Positions 47,479 to 55,851 of a stretch of 64,000 nucleotides of DNA are shown piece by piece. The stretch is from Vreelandella nanhaiensis (GTDB lineage Bacteria; Pseudomonadota; Gammaproteobacteria; Pseudomonadales; Halomonadaceae). The stretch is from contig NZ_RZHF01000004.1 of assembly GCF_003990185.1 (NCBI RefSeq), positions 618,189 to 682,188 on the forward strand, in the 5' to 3' direction. The notes under the pieces were generated by a model. That model saw nothing but the letters and a program-made list of their open reading frames with translations. It searched no databases and was not told the origin of the DNA. A program made the translations under genes and the position numbers. Numbering within the stretch: position 1 is the stretch's first letter; each line of letters opens with the position of its first letter.

Positions 47479-48237
47479 TCAGCCCAGCGGCTTAATTTCA
47501 AGCTGTTCTTTTGTAAAATGAACTTCTGCAGCACAGCCTAAAAGCTGTGAGTCAATATCTTCCATGCGTTTGTAGTTTCCTGCCACGGATAAAAGCTCCG
47601 CTTCAAGTTCGCGACAGTAAATACCCGCATGGGTATTGCCATGAATGCCCGCCAGCGCCCGCCCACGCAGGGCGCCGTACACATGGATGCTGCCTGCAGC
47701 CAGCACTTCGGCGCCAGCGTTTACTGCGCCAATCACGATCAAGTCGCCATCAGAGGCACTGACCTGCTGGCCTGAGCGGACAGTGCCACGAAAAAGGCGC
47801 GTGGCCGCACGACGATCTACCTCCCCAGGCGCAGCGGCACTCACAGACGATGCCTCATCGCCAGCAGGCTCAGGTGTACGGCTTACGCTTTCAAGCGTTC
47901 TGGCCCGGCTTTCTTCAACGGGCGCAAACCAGCCAAGCCCCAACGCCCAGGCCGACTGACGCACAGGCTCAGAACCACCGCGTACTGCTACCGGCAACAG
48001 TTTGTGATCCCGGCAAACGGCACATATTCTTTCTAGCGCTAGATGCGGTTCATCAAGCTTTTCCACGCTAAGCACAACCGGTGTATGCTGAAAGAACGCA
48101 GGAGATTGAGACAGTTTACCGGCCAGCTGCCGCCGGATATGCTCGGGGTCGGCACTGGTTAATTCCATGACGGTCATCGGCAGCATGCCGCCTTTGAAGG
48201 TAAACGCCACGTTGGCACTATCGGCGTTGAGGCTCAT
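47479..48237 (-). CDS. minC: Septum site-determining protein MinC
   Basis: Inhibitor of FtsZ assembly, carried by MinD. The 252-residue protein has an N-terminal domain (about 1-105, VAFTFKGGMLPMTVMEL), a variable linker with acidic and Ala/Ser residues, and a right-handed beta-helix C-terminal domain (about 150-252; TVRSGQQVSASDGDLIVIGAVNAGAEVLAAGSIHVYG type repeats with GRALAG). Length exceeds E. coli (231) because of the linker. ATG 48237. It is the first gene of min. Confidence 0.95.
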   Translation of the reverse strand: MSLNADSANVAFTFKGGMLPMTVMELTSADPEHIRRQLAGKLSQSPAFFQHTPVVLSVEKLDEPHLALERICAVCRDHKLLPVAVRGGSEPVRQSAWALGLGWFAPVEESRARTLESVSRTPEPAGDEASSVSAAAPGEVDRRAATRLFRGTVRSGQQVSASDGDLIVIGAVNAGAEVLAAGSIHVYGALRGRALAGIHGNTHAGIYCRELEAELLSVAGNYKRMEDIDSQLLGCAAEVHFTKEQLEIKPLG

Positions 48238-48422
48238 AGCCGAAACTCCATGTCATGTTCAGGTAAGATAAAGGTAGCCCAATTGGGCGCCTTTTAGTGT
48301 GAAGAATCAATTTCTATCACACCTCAATAAGGCAAAGCTAAGCGACAGCGCCGGTGACTGCAACCGCCTGTTCAACAACCGCTGATTTTTTTCATGCTAC
48401 GTACCTAATCGCAGGATGATCC

Positions 48423-51245
48423 ATGCACGGACTGTTAAGACGCCTGTTCGCCCCCCGGTGGCAGCACCCCGACCCTGAGGTGCGCCAGCAGGCCCTCACA
48501 CGGCTTGATCCTGATCAGCCAGAGCAGCGCGAAGCGCTGCAAGCCCTCGCTCACGATAGCGATGAAAATATTCGCCTAGCGGCTCTTCTGGCACTGGATG
48601 ATGTGCAGGGCTTAGTTGAGGCTTACCCTGAACATAGTCAGCAGGAGGCCTGGTTCAGCGCCGTGTGTCAGCGGCTTAGCGGAGCAGAAGGCAATACGGA
48701 CCTGCATAAGCGTCAGGCACTTGTAGAAAGCCTGGACGATACCCGTCTGCTCAATGCCATTGCCCTGCAGGGCGACAATCTTAACCTGCGTTTGGCAGCT
48801 CTTACTCGACTGACTGATGACCACGACCTGATCAAGCAGGCCTGCCATAACGGTGTTGCCACGGTCCGTCATCGCGCTGCCGAGCATCTGGAGAATGAAG
48901 AGAGCCTCAAGCAGCTGCTGAAGGAAGCTCGCCGGGACCGCCATGTGGTGCGTATTGCCCGTGAAAAACTGAGTCAGCAGCGCACCGATGCTGAGTGGTT
49001 AGCCCGCCAGCAACAGCAGCGTGAACAGCTTTTACAACAGCTAGAACAGCATGCCCGTGCGCCTTGGGAGCCGCTGTATGGAGGCCGCTTCCGGCACCTG
49101 GAGCGCGAGTGGAAAAATCTCTCCCATCCGCCCAGCCCCGAGCAGGAGCAGCGCTTCCATCAGGCGGTGCTGGGCTGTCGCAAGACACTCCACGATCATG
49201 AAACTCAAGAACAGGCCCGCCAGCAAAGCCTTGCTCGCCGGGCTGAAGCCGAGACAACGCGTGATCAATTGCTTGAAGGATTGGAAGAAACGCTTAACGG
49301 CCTGCACCATGCTGATAAGCTTACCGTCCAGGATATCGACAGCTTGCGCGCACAACATCAGCTGCTTAGCCAGCGCTGGCAGGCACTTTCCGATTTACAC
49401 CTACCCAGCGAATCCGCCCGCCAGCGCTATTCTCAGGTGATTGTGAAGTACGAGCAGTGCCTGGATGCCTGGCAACGCTGGCAAGCCATCAGCACAGCAC
49501 TTGAACAGGCCTTGGCGGATCACGATCACAGCGTCATGGTTCGCCTGTTAAAAGAGTGCGCCTGGCCGGACACGCTTACCCCGCCGCCCCTGATTCAGCG
49601 TGCCCAGGCGACCCTGGCCGCCGAGGTTAAAACGTCAGCGGTCAGCGATAGCGTTGATGCAACAGTTTCGCTAGATACGCTTGACGCGGAACTCGACAGC
49701 TTCGAGCACCTGCTGGAACATGGCAGTTTCAAGAGCGCCAGCCGCCTACATCAGCGCCTGAAGCCTCAGATTGAAGCCCTGAAAACACCTGAGGCCAAGC
49801 CGCTGAAGACGCGTTTGAAACACTTGGGTGCACGCCTTGCCGAACTACGCGACTGGCGCGGCTTTGTTGCCGGACCAAAGCGCGAGCAGCTGTGCTCAAG
49901 CATTGAAACGCTAGCCAATGATCAGCACATGGCCGAGGCTGCTCTTGACCGTCACCACCGCCAGTTAGTCAAGGAATGGAAATCGCTGGGCGATGCGGCG
50001 GCCAACCGCGAGCAATCAGCGCGCTTTCGCGCCGCCTCGGACCGGATACACGAACGGCTCGGCCCCTGGCGCGACCAGCTTGGCGAAGAGCGCGAGGAAA
50101 ACTTGCGCGCTCGGGAACAGCTATGTGAACAGCTGGAAACCCTGCTCGCCCAGCCCGCCAATAACGCCGATCCCGACGTGCTGCGCGAAATTCGCGACAA
50201 AGCCCGCCACCAATGGCGCCACTACTCGCCGGTTCCCCGCGAGCGCTCCGAAGCGGTTGGTCAGCGTTTTGGCAAAATTCGTCATCAGCTTCAGGCATTG
50301 ATTGACCTGCGGGCGGAACAAATTGCCTCCCAAAAGCATGCCCTGATTGAAGAGGTACGGGCGTTACGCAGTGATGACCAACAGCCGCTTACCAAGCGCA
50401 CGGCCCATGCCAAGCAGCTCCAGCAGCGCTGGCGCCAGCTGGGCCGAGCACCCAAGGGGGCAGAGCAGACGCTTTGGAAGGCATTTCGGCATGAATGTGA
50501 TCAACTATTTGCCCAACGTGATGCCCACAAAAATGAACAGGCAGCTCGTCAACAGCAGCAGCTGGACTCACTGCAAGCGGTAATTGATCAGATGGATAGC
50601 TGGCAGCCAACGTCGGCAGATGACGCCAGCACGCTAGAGAGTTTTTTGAGCCAAGTCGGCCAGCTTGAGCCGCTGCCTAGAAACCGACGCAGCGAGGGAA
50701 TGCAGCGGCGTTTAAACGGTATCGTACGGGCCAGGCGCGAACGCCTGAGCCGCTTGGAAATTGCCGATACGGTTCAACAGTGGCAGCGCGTATTACCGCT
50801 TGTTGACGCCCATCTGGCTGCCGACCAGCGCTGCCTGGCCGGCGAAGGGGTGGAAACCATCGACGCCGCTGAAATTGTCAGCGCGCCGCTACCCAAGCCT
50901 TTTCTGGAGGCGCACCACACCCGCAATCGTCAACGCCAGACAGCAACGCTGCCGCTCTCCTCTGATGATCAGGCGGCCCTAGCCGAGGCGCTTGCCCGAC
51001 TGCGGGTTTACCTATCACTGTTAACCAACGGTAATGTACGGCAAAGTGATGAGCCCTTACGTCTGGCCATTCAGGTTGAACGCTTGAACGAAGGCATTCG
51101 GCAGGAGCGCAGTCACAGCGAAGAAATTATTGACGTGCTGGTCGCCCTGCTCGCCCTTGGCCCCATGCCTGCTCAACAGTGGGAAAAGGAAGTGAAGGAG
51201 CTGAACAGCTTACTGAGCGACCTGACCGAAGTCCCTCTCCCCTAA
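48423..51245 (+). CDS. DUF349 domain protein of 940 residues
   Basis: Large, mostly helical cytosolic protein without a signal peptide. The N-terminus (about 20-185) looks like HEAT repeats (DPEVRQQALTRL, NIRLAALLALDD, LNLRLAALTRLT). The rest is rich in Gln, Arg, Glu and Leu with several DUF349 repeats (WKNLSHPPSPEQEQRFHQAV, WKSLGDAAANREQSARFR and WRQLGRAPKGAEQTLWKAFR near 230, 535 and 690). No enzyme motif is seen. Function is unknown. It is divergent from minC and followed by a strong terminator. Confidence 0.9.
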   Translation: MHGLLRRLFAPRWQHPDPEVRQQALTRLDPDQPEQREALQALAHDSDENIRLAALLALDDVQGLVEAYPEHSQQEAWFSAVCQRLSGAEGNTDLHKRQALVESLDDTRLLNAIALQGDNLNLRLAALTRLTDDHDLIKQACHNGVATVRHRAAEHLENEESLKQLLKEARRDRHVVRIAREKLSQQRTDAEWLARQQQQREQLLQQLEQHARAPWEPLYGGRFRHLEREWKNLSHPPSPEQEQRFHQAVLGCRKTLHDHETQEQARQQSLARRAEAETTRDQLLEGLEETLNGLHHADKLTVQDIDSLRAQHQLLSQRWQALSDLHLPSESARQRYSQVIVKYEQCLDAWQRWQAISTALEQALADHDHSVMVRLLKECAWPDTLTPPPLIQRAQATLAAEVKTSAVSDSVDATVSLDTLDAELDSFEHLLEHGSFKSASRLHQRLKPQIEALKTPEAKPLKTRLKHLGARLAELRDWRGFVAGPKREQLCSSIETLANDQHMAEAALDRHHRQLVKEWKSLGDAAANREQSARFRAASDRIHERLGPWRDQLGEEREENLRAREQLCEQLETLLAQPANNADPDVLREIRDKARHQWRHYSPVPRERSEAVGQRFGKIRHQLQALIDLRAEQIASQKHALIEEVRALRSDDQQPLTKRTAHAKQLQQRWRQLGRAPKGAEQTLWKAFRHECDQLFAQRDAHKNEQAARQQQQLDSLQAVIDQMDSWQPTSADDASTLESFLSQVGQLEPLPRNRRSEGMQRRLNGIVRARRERLSRLEIADTVQQWQRVLPLVDAHLAADQRCLAGEGVETIDAAEIVSAPLPKPFLEAHHTRNRQRQTATLPLSSDDQAALAEALARLRVYLSLLTNGNVRQSDEPLRLAIQVERLNEGIRQERSHSEEIIDVLVALLALGPMPAQQWEKEVKELNSLLSDLTEVPLP

Positions 51246-51285
51246 GCGGTATCAGCGATAAAGATAGGTTAAGGAGACATAACGT

Positions 51286-51314
51286 AACGGGAGGCAGATA
51301 GCCTCCCGTTTTGC
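51286..51314 (+). terminator. Terminator after DUF349 gene
   Basis: A perfect 10-bp stem AACGGGAGGC / GCCTCCCGTT with loop AGATA, followed by TTGCGTTTT. It stands 40 bases after the stop and also faces convergent phaB. Confidence 0.87.
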
Positions 51315-51363
51315 GTTTTCCCTTATGAGGAAACCCTGGATCGACATGAAGGGCAGGCTAGGC

Positions 51364-52110
51364 CTAACCCATGAACTGCCCGCCATTGATATCGATATTC
51401 GCCCCGGTGATAAAACCGGACTCCTTATCGGCAAGAAAGGTGACCAGCCGACCAATTTCTTCGGGTGTACCGTAGCGTTTTACCGGAATCGTTTCACGAA
51501 TGGCTTCGCGCACCGGCTCCGGGATTTTCATGATCATGTCGGTGGCAATATAGCCCGGCGATACGGTATTGACTGTAATGCCCTTGGTTGCCGTTTCCTG
51601 GGCCAGCGACATGGTCAAGCCGTGCATGCCCGCCTTGGCAGCGGCGTAGTTAACCTGACCAAACTGCCCTTTACGGCCGTTGATGGAAGAGATGTTAATA
51701 ATGCGCCCATAGCTGTTTTCGAGCATCATCTCGATCACGCTGCGGCAGGTGTTGAAAACGCTGTTGAGATTAGTATCAATGACCTCGTACCACTGTTCAT
51801 AGGCCATTTTCTTCATGGTGCCATCGCGGGTAATGCCCGCACAGTTAACCAGTACGCTGACCGGCCCGTGCTTTTCTTGGATCTCACGAGCGGCTTCCAG
51901 GCAAGCGGCATGGTCTGATAGATCAACCCCTAAAATTGTGATGTTTTGATATCCATCGGCTTGCTGGGTTTCCAGCCAGGTCTTGGCCTTGTCGGGATTG
52001 TTATATCCCGCCACGACCAAATAACCCGCATCCGCCAGCGAACGGCAAATTGCCGTACCAATACCACCAGTTCCACCAGTTACCCAGGCGACGGGGACTT
52101 GATTGGCCAT
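51364..52110 (-). CDS. phaB: Acetoacetyl-CoA reductase PhaB (PHB synthesis)
   Basis: NADPH-dependent SDR that makes (R)-3-hydroxybutyryl-CoA for polyhydroxybutyrate. The 248-residue protein has VTGGTGGIGTAICRSL (nucleotide loop), NCAGITRDGTMKKM, the catalytic Ser in INISSINGRKGQFGQ, Tyr and Lys in VNYAAAKAGMHG (YxxxK), and the C-terminal PVKRYGTPEEIGRLV. It is closest to PhaB rather than FabG by NCAGITRD and GQFGQVNY. AGGGAGG precedes ATG 52110. It stands alone, away from phaC or phaA in this window. Confidence 0.92.
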   Translation of the reverse strand: MANQVPVAWVTGGTGGIGTAICRSLADAGYLVVAGYNNPDKAKTWLETQQADGYQNITILGVDLSDHAACLEAAREIQEKHGPVSVLVNCAGITRDGTMKKMAYEQWYEVIDTNLNSVFNTCRSVIEMMLENSYGRIINISSINGRKGQFGQVNYAAAKAGMHGLTMSLAQETATKGITVNTVSPGYIATDMIMKIPEPVREAIRETIPVKRYGTPEEIGRLVTFLADKESGFITGANIDINGGQFMG

Positions 52111-52181
52111 TGACTACCTCCCTGATATGACAAATGGCTTGGGCTGCAAGCACTGTTATGGCATGCCAAACCATTTCGAAT

Positions 52182-52196
52182 AAGCGCCAGGCGCTT
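52182..52196. promoter_or_regulatory. Palindrome upstream of phaB
   Basis: AAGCGCC-A-GGCGCTT is a perfect 15-bp palindrome 72 bases before phaB. A second dyad, TGTCAG-N8-CTGACA, is at 52227-52246. Both could be operators; no known regulator match is claimed. Confidence 0.4.
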
Positions 52197-52344
52197 GTAT
52201 TACTCACAGTACGCCGCCATTTTTATTGTCAGGCGACCTACTGACAGTAAGCTTTTTATTATGACTATTGAAAGCATAGCTTTACTCTTCTTATATTGCA
52301 GCACGATGAATATCAGCCTCTGGGAAGTAGTTTTCTACCAAGGG

Positions 52345-52372
52345 TTGACCTGACGCAAAAAGTCTGTAGAAT
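52345..52372 (+). promoter_or_regulatory. Promoter of the initiator tRNA gene
   Basis: TTGACC (52345-52350), 16-base spacer, TAGAAT (52367-52372), then a GC-rich ACGCCTC discriminator. Transcription would start about 7 bases before the tRNA, as in strong stable RNA promoters. Confidence 0.8.
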
Positions 52373-52386
52373 ACGCCTCACGTTGA

Positions 52387-52463
<77 letters not shown>

Positions 52464-52471
52464 TCTTCGAT

Positions 52472-52507
52472 AAAAAAGCCGCCACCGAAAGGTAGCGGCT
52501 TTTTTTA
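52472..52507 (+). terminator. Terminator of the initiator tRNA
   Basis: AAAAAAGCCGCCACC pairs with GGTAGCGGCTTTTTTT around GAAA, ten bases after CCA. Confidence 0.9.
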
Positions 52508-52534
52508 TGCTTAATAGCGAACGTAGCGTAACAA

Positions 52535-52604
52535 AGCTCGTCGGGCTCATAACCCGAAGGTCATCGGTTCGCTTTTATTTCAAGATCAGCGGTCCCCGCT
52601 ACCA
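52535..52604 (+). pseudogene. Broken second copy of the initiator tRNA
   Basis: A 36-base stretch (52535-52570) is identical to 52408-52443 of the tRNA, covering part of the D arm, the anticodon arm and the variable and T-stem 5' half. Then AAATCC of the T loop is replaced by 20 unrelated bases (52571-52590), and GGTCCCCGCTACCATCTTC (52591-52609) matches again. The 5' acceptor half is missing. It cannot fold to a tRNA. A near copy of the terminator follows. Confidence 0.92.
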
Positions 52605-52612
52605 TCTTCATC

Positions 52613-52648
52613 AAAAAAGCCGTTACCGAAAGATAGCGGCTTTTTTTG
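52613..52648 (+). terminator. Second terminator copy
   Basis: AAAAAAGCCGTTACC-GAAA-GATAGCGGCTTTTTTT copies the first terminator with a few changes (one base pair disturbed). It follows the broken tRNA. Confidence 0.8.
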
Positions 52649-52667
52649 TGCCTGTACGATAGTGCAC

Positions 52668-52830
52668 TCACCAGTCTTCAAAGCGCTTGCCATCTTTAAC
52701 GAACAGTGAAGGTGCGCGCTCTTCGCTCTTTTGACCTTCGATAATCACCCGGCGTACGGCTTGAATATGGCAATAGTTGCCTGCATATCATAGGTAACAG
52801 TCTTTTCATCTTTGGATACCGAGCCGACCC
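52668..52830 (-). pseudogene. Possible remnant of a decayed gene
   Basis: On the minus strand, an open frame with natural codon use encodes VRRVIIEGQKSEERAP and SLFVKDGKRFEDW, ending TGA at 52670-52668. Upstream, in another frame, WVGSVSKDEKTVTYDMQATIA runs to about 52769. The two would join by one frameshift to a gene 3' end. No start or full gene remains, and I cannot name the family. A chance reading is possible. Confidence 0.4.
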
Positions 52831-53775
52831 ATGCCGATTATTGACCCCCGCTCAGGTAAACCGCTAACGGCGGATACCGGAAACACTACCGCGACCGACT
52901 CAAATGCCGAGCGCGCACCTGTTCGCCCTGAAGACGTAATCATTGAACTGGATGCGAGCAATATTCAGCAGGTGCTGGAAGCCTCGATGCAGGTGCCGGT
53001 ATTGCTGGGCTGCTATTCGCCTGCCGACAGCAGCTGCAGCACGCTATTGCCGGTGCTGGAAAAGCTGGCGGTTGAATATGCGGGCGCCTTCCTGCTTGGC
53101 AAGCTGAACGTGGAAGCCAATCCGGAGATTTCTGCCCAGCTTGGCGTGCGCGCATTGCCGGACGTCAAATTGGTGAGCCAGGGTGGCCTTGTGGATAATT
53201 TCCAGGGCGCCCTGCCTGAAAAAGAGGTCCGCGAATGGTTAGGACGTTATTTCCCAGCCCCTGCCGAGGCGCCGGAAAGCCCCGAAGAGCAGGCTGAAGC
53301 AGCCCTTGAGCAAGGCGATGCCGCGACAGCTCGTGAGATCTATCAGAGTCTAATCACTCAATACCCCGAGTACTACGCCTACCAGGTAGCCCTTGCCCGC
53401 GCACTGGTGGCCGAAGGGCGCAGTGAAGAAGCGCGTAGCGTACTCGACAACCTGCCCCCAGAAGAGCGCGATGCGCCAGCGGCCCGTGGCGTACGCGCCA
53501 GCATTGAATTCAGCGAACGCGCCCTTTCCTCAGAAGACATAGCAGCACTCGGCGAGCGTAATGACAGCGAAGCGCAGTTCCAGCGGGCGCTTCGCCAGGT
53601 GGCTGACGGACAGTATGACGCGGGGCTTGAAGCTCTGCTGTCGCTAATGAAACAGGATCGCGCCTATAACGACGATGCGGCCCGCAAGACATTGCTGCAG
53701 GTGTTTGATGCGCTAGGTGCCGATCATCCGCTGACCGTCGCCTATCGTCGTAAGCTGTTTGCCTTGCTTTACTAA
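52831..53775 (+). CDS. cnoX: Co-chaperone CnoX (YbbN), thioredoxin-TPR protein
   Basis: Holdase that protects proteins from oxidative damage and transfers them to GroEL/DnaK. The 314-residue protein has an N-terminal flexible tail (1-38), a thioredoxin fold (about 40-145; VLLGCYSPADSSCSTLLPVLEKL, LPDVKLVSQGGLVDNFQG), and TPR-like helices (about 155-314) ending VAYRRKLFALLY, as E. coli CnoX does. The classic CxxC is absent; the site reads SxxxC-like (ADSSC). Its stop overlaps convergent patB by four bases. Confidence 0.92.
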   Translation: MPIIDPRSGKPLTADTGNTTATDSNAERAPVRPEDVIIELDASNIQQVLEASMQVPVLLGCYSPADSSCSTLLPVLEKLAVEYAGAFLLGKLNVEANPEISAQLGVRALPDVKLVSQGGLVDNFQGALPEKEVREWLGRYFPAPAEAPESPEEQAEAALEQGDAATAREIYQSLITQYPEYYAYQVALARALVAEGRSEEARSVLDNLPPEERDAPAARGVRASIEFSERALSSEDIAALGERNDSEAQFQRALRQVADGQYDAGLEALLSLMKQDRAYNDDAARKTLLQVFDALGADHPLTVAYRRKLFALLY

Positions 53776-54941
53776 GCCTCTTTCTTGAGCAGCTTATCCA
53801 TCCTCGCCAGGGCGTTTCCCAGCTGAGACGCCGTGGTGCCAAAGTTAAGCCGTAAAAAGCCGGGGCAGCCAAACGCTGTCCCGTCGGAAAGCGCTACCCC
53901 CGCCTGTTCTTTAAGGGTTTGATAGGGCGTATCACCTAGACCTGCCTCGCGCATGTCCAGCCATGCTAGATAGGTAGCTTCTGGTGACGCCAAGTACACT
54001 CCTGGCCAGTTAGCCACATGAGCTTCAAGCGTGGCGCGATGCTGGCGTAAGACCTCAAGCAGCGCTTGTCTCCAGGGCTCACCGTCACGGTAAGCGGCCT
54101 CGGCGGCAACAAGCCCTAGAACGTTGACATCCGGCAACAGCCCTTTACAGGCGTCGGCAAACCGCTGGCGCACCTTAAGGTCAGGAATAACCGCACAGGC
54201 ACTGCTTAGCCCCGCCAGGTTAAAGGTCTTAGAAGGCGCCCAAAGGGTAATCGTGCGCTTGGCAAGCTGGGGAAACATGGCCGCCAGCGGCCGATGACGG
54301 GCGTTTTTATCCAGCAGCAAGTCGCAGTGAAGCTCGTCCGAGACGACCCACAGATCGTGCTGCTCTATCAGCTCCGCCAGCGGTGCAAGCTCTTCGCGCC
54401 GCCAAACCCGCCCCGTAGGGTTATGCGGATGACACCAGAGCAACAGCCGCGTTTGGGGAGTGATGGCCGCCTTGATTGCCTCGATATTCAGCTGCCATGG
54501 CTCATCAGACATCTGAGGAGCGGCCAGCATGGCTTGCTGGGCTAAACGTCCGGTCCGCTTGGCTACGGCTAGAAACGGCGGGTAAATGGGCGCTACCGTC
54601 AACACCCCATCGCCTGGTCTGGTTAATGCCAATGTTGCGAAGTGCAGGGCCGGCACCACCCCCGGCAGCCAGTGCTGCCAATCAGAATCGATTGCCCAAT
54701 CGTAGTGCGCCGCACTCCATTCGCACAGCGTTTGAGTTAATGTAGCAGGCACTTCACCATATCCGTATACGCCGTGAGCCACGCGCTCCTCAAGTGCCTT
54801 GATCACCGCAGGCGGCGAGCAAAAATCCATATCGGCGACCCAAAGCGGCAGTACCTCACTAGGATAGCGGTGCCATTTTTGCGACGAGAAGCCCCCTTCG
54901 GGGTGGCGTCGCTCGACAGGCGTGGCAAAATCAAATGCCAT
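53772..54941 (-). CDS. PatB/MalY-type aminotransferase-fold lyase
   Basis: PLP enzyme of the MalY/PatB group, usually a cystathionine or cysteine-S-conjugate beta-lyase. From ATG 54941 it has 389 residues, starting MAFDFATPVERRHPEGGFSSQKW and SEVLPLWVADMDFCSPPAVIKAL, with NPTGRVWRREEL, VSDELHCDLLLD and the PLP lysine in LWAPSKTFNLAGL. The Met at 54980 gives an extra 13 residues of low quality. It is divergent from the next gene with a 37-base gap. Confidence 0.87.
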   Translation of the reverse strand: MAFDFATPVERRHPEGGFSSQKWHRYPSEVLPLWVADMDFCSPPAVIKALEERVAHGVYGYGEVPATLTQTLCEWSAAHYDWAIDSDWQHWLPGVVPALHFATLALTRPGDGVLTVAPIYPPFLAVAKRTGRLAQQAMLAAPQMSDEPWQLNIEAIKAAITPQTRLLLWCHPHNPTGRVWRREELAPLAELIEQHDLWVVSDELHCDLLLDKNARHRPLAAMFPQLAKRTITLWAPSKTFNLAGLSSACAVIPDLKVRQRFADACKGLLPDVNVLGLVAAEAAYRDGEPWRQALLEVLRQHRATLEAHVANWPGVYLASPEATYLAWLDMREAGLGDTPYQTLKEQAGVALSDGTAFGCPGFLRLNFGTTASQLGNALARMDKLLKKEA

Positions 54942-54978
54942 AACACATCTCACTTTTGACAAAGGGGTGGTAACGAGC

Positions 54979-55410
54979 ATGCCGCAAGAAGACTTTTATA
55001 CCCAAATGCGCGCTGGCTTATCGGCACTATTGCGGCAGTGGCAGGCCCTTGGCCAGGCAGATGCTGACCAGTTGGCTCTCATATTGGCGGAGACCGCCCG
55101 GGTTGCCAAGCTGGGCGAACCTGATGCAACGCCCGATGGCGCAACGCTTGCCCACTGGAGCCAGATCCAAACCGGCGACATACCGCTATGGGCACCGCGC
55201 ACGGCCGTATTTCTGCTCAATCAGATGCCAGCAAAGCCGACGCCGCAAAGCGACGCTGAAGCCTGCGCCTGGGCTTACTGCTGGCTGCGCAACCGCTCGT
55301 TTGATTCGCTGCAGGCCGCGCGCGACGGGCTGCCTGAGCATTTGAAAGCCCCGCTACAGGACGCTCTGGAGGCTGCCTGGCGCGATCAGCAGGGGCTGCG
55401 CCTGGTATAA
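54979..55410 (+). CDS. Conserved hypothetical protein, helical
   Basis: I do not recognise it. The 143-residue protein from ATG 54979 is Ala, Leu and Gln rich, with several amphipathic helices and motifs AEACAWAYCWLRNRSFDSLQAARDG and LPEHLKAPLQDALEAAWRDQQGL. No signal or membrane segment is seen. It is divergent from the PatB-like gene and may share its control region. The start is set by ATG with a weak AAAGGGG; GTG 54967 is possible. Confidence 0.7.
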   Translation: MPQEDFYTQMRAGLSALLRQWQALGQADADQLALILAETARVAKLGEPDATPDGATLAHWSQIQTGDIPLWAPRTAVFLLNQMPAKPTPQSDAEACAWAYCWLRNRSFDSLQAARDGLPEHLKAPLQDALEAAWRDQQGLRLV

Positions 55411-55420
55411 GCCTTGAATA

Positions 55421-55774
55421 TCAGCGCTTGGGACGACGGGATTTGGGCTTGAAGCCCGCAGGCTTTGTGGAAAGCCACTCGACGAAATGGCGTACCTCCT
55501 CGTTCGCCAGTAGTGCCTCGCGGCTGGCAAACTGGTCAGCCAGCTCGCGCTCGCTGTAGAGCCTGTGAATATGCCGGTGACAGGCATGGCATAGCCAAAG
55601 AATCGCCGTTAACCTCTCTTCTCTTGAGTAGCGCTTTCGGTAGCGCGGCTTGTTGTGCAGCGCCCGTGGAATCAGGTGGTGCTTGGTCAACGGCGCTGCT
55701 CGCTTACAAAGCTCGCACTGCTCGGGCCTTGGTGGGGGCGAAAGCGCATGCCCTGATGGGGAAGCAACATCCAC
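55421..55774 (-). CDS. Small HNH nuclease-type protein
   Basis: 117 residues with a zinc-binding HNH finger: CELC (residues 20-23), TKHHLIPR, and LCHACHRHIHRLYSE. The HNH/HxxC layout is that of McrA-like or phage-encoded nucleases, and a basic tail (KPKSRRPKR) may bind DNA. It starts at GTG 55774 with a weak AGGAG. No restriction or phage gene adjoins it, so a housekeeping or orphan role is possible. Confidence 0.8.
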   Translation of the reverse strand: MDVASPSGHALSPPPRPEQCELCKRAAPLTKHHLIPRALHNKPRYRKRYSREERLTAILWLCHACHRHIHRLYSERELADQFASREALLANEEVRHFVEWLSTKPAGFKPKSRRPKR

Positions 55775-55851
55775 GACGACTCTGCTCTCCTGGATAGGGT
55801 GGCTGCAAAATAACTAAAACAGTCTTTAATCAATTATAAGGATAGTCATTT

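Noticed and set aside
52535..52604. Second functional tRNA
   Set aside because: The 5' acceptor half is absent and the T loop is interrupted by 20 bases.
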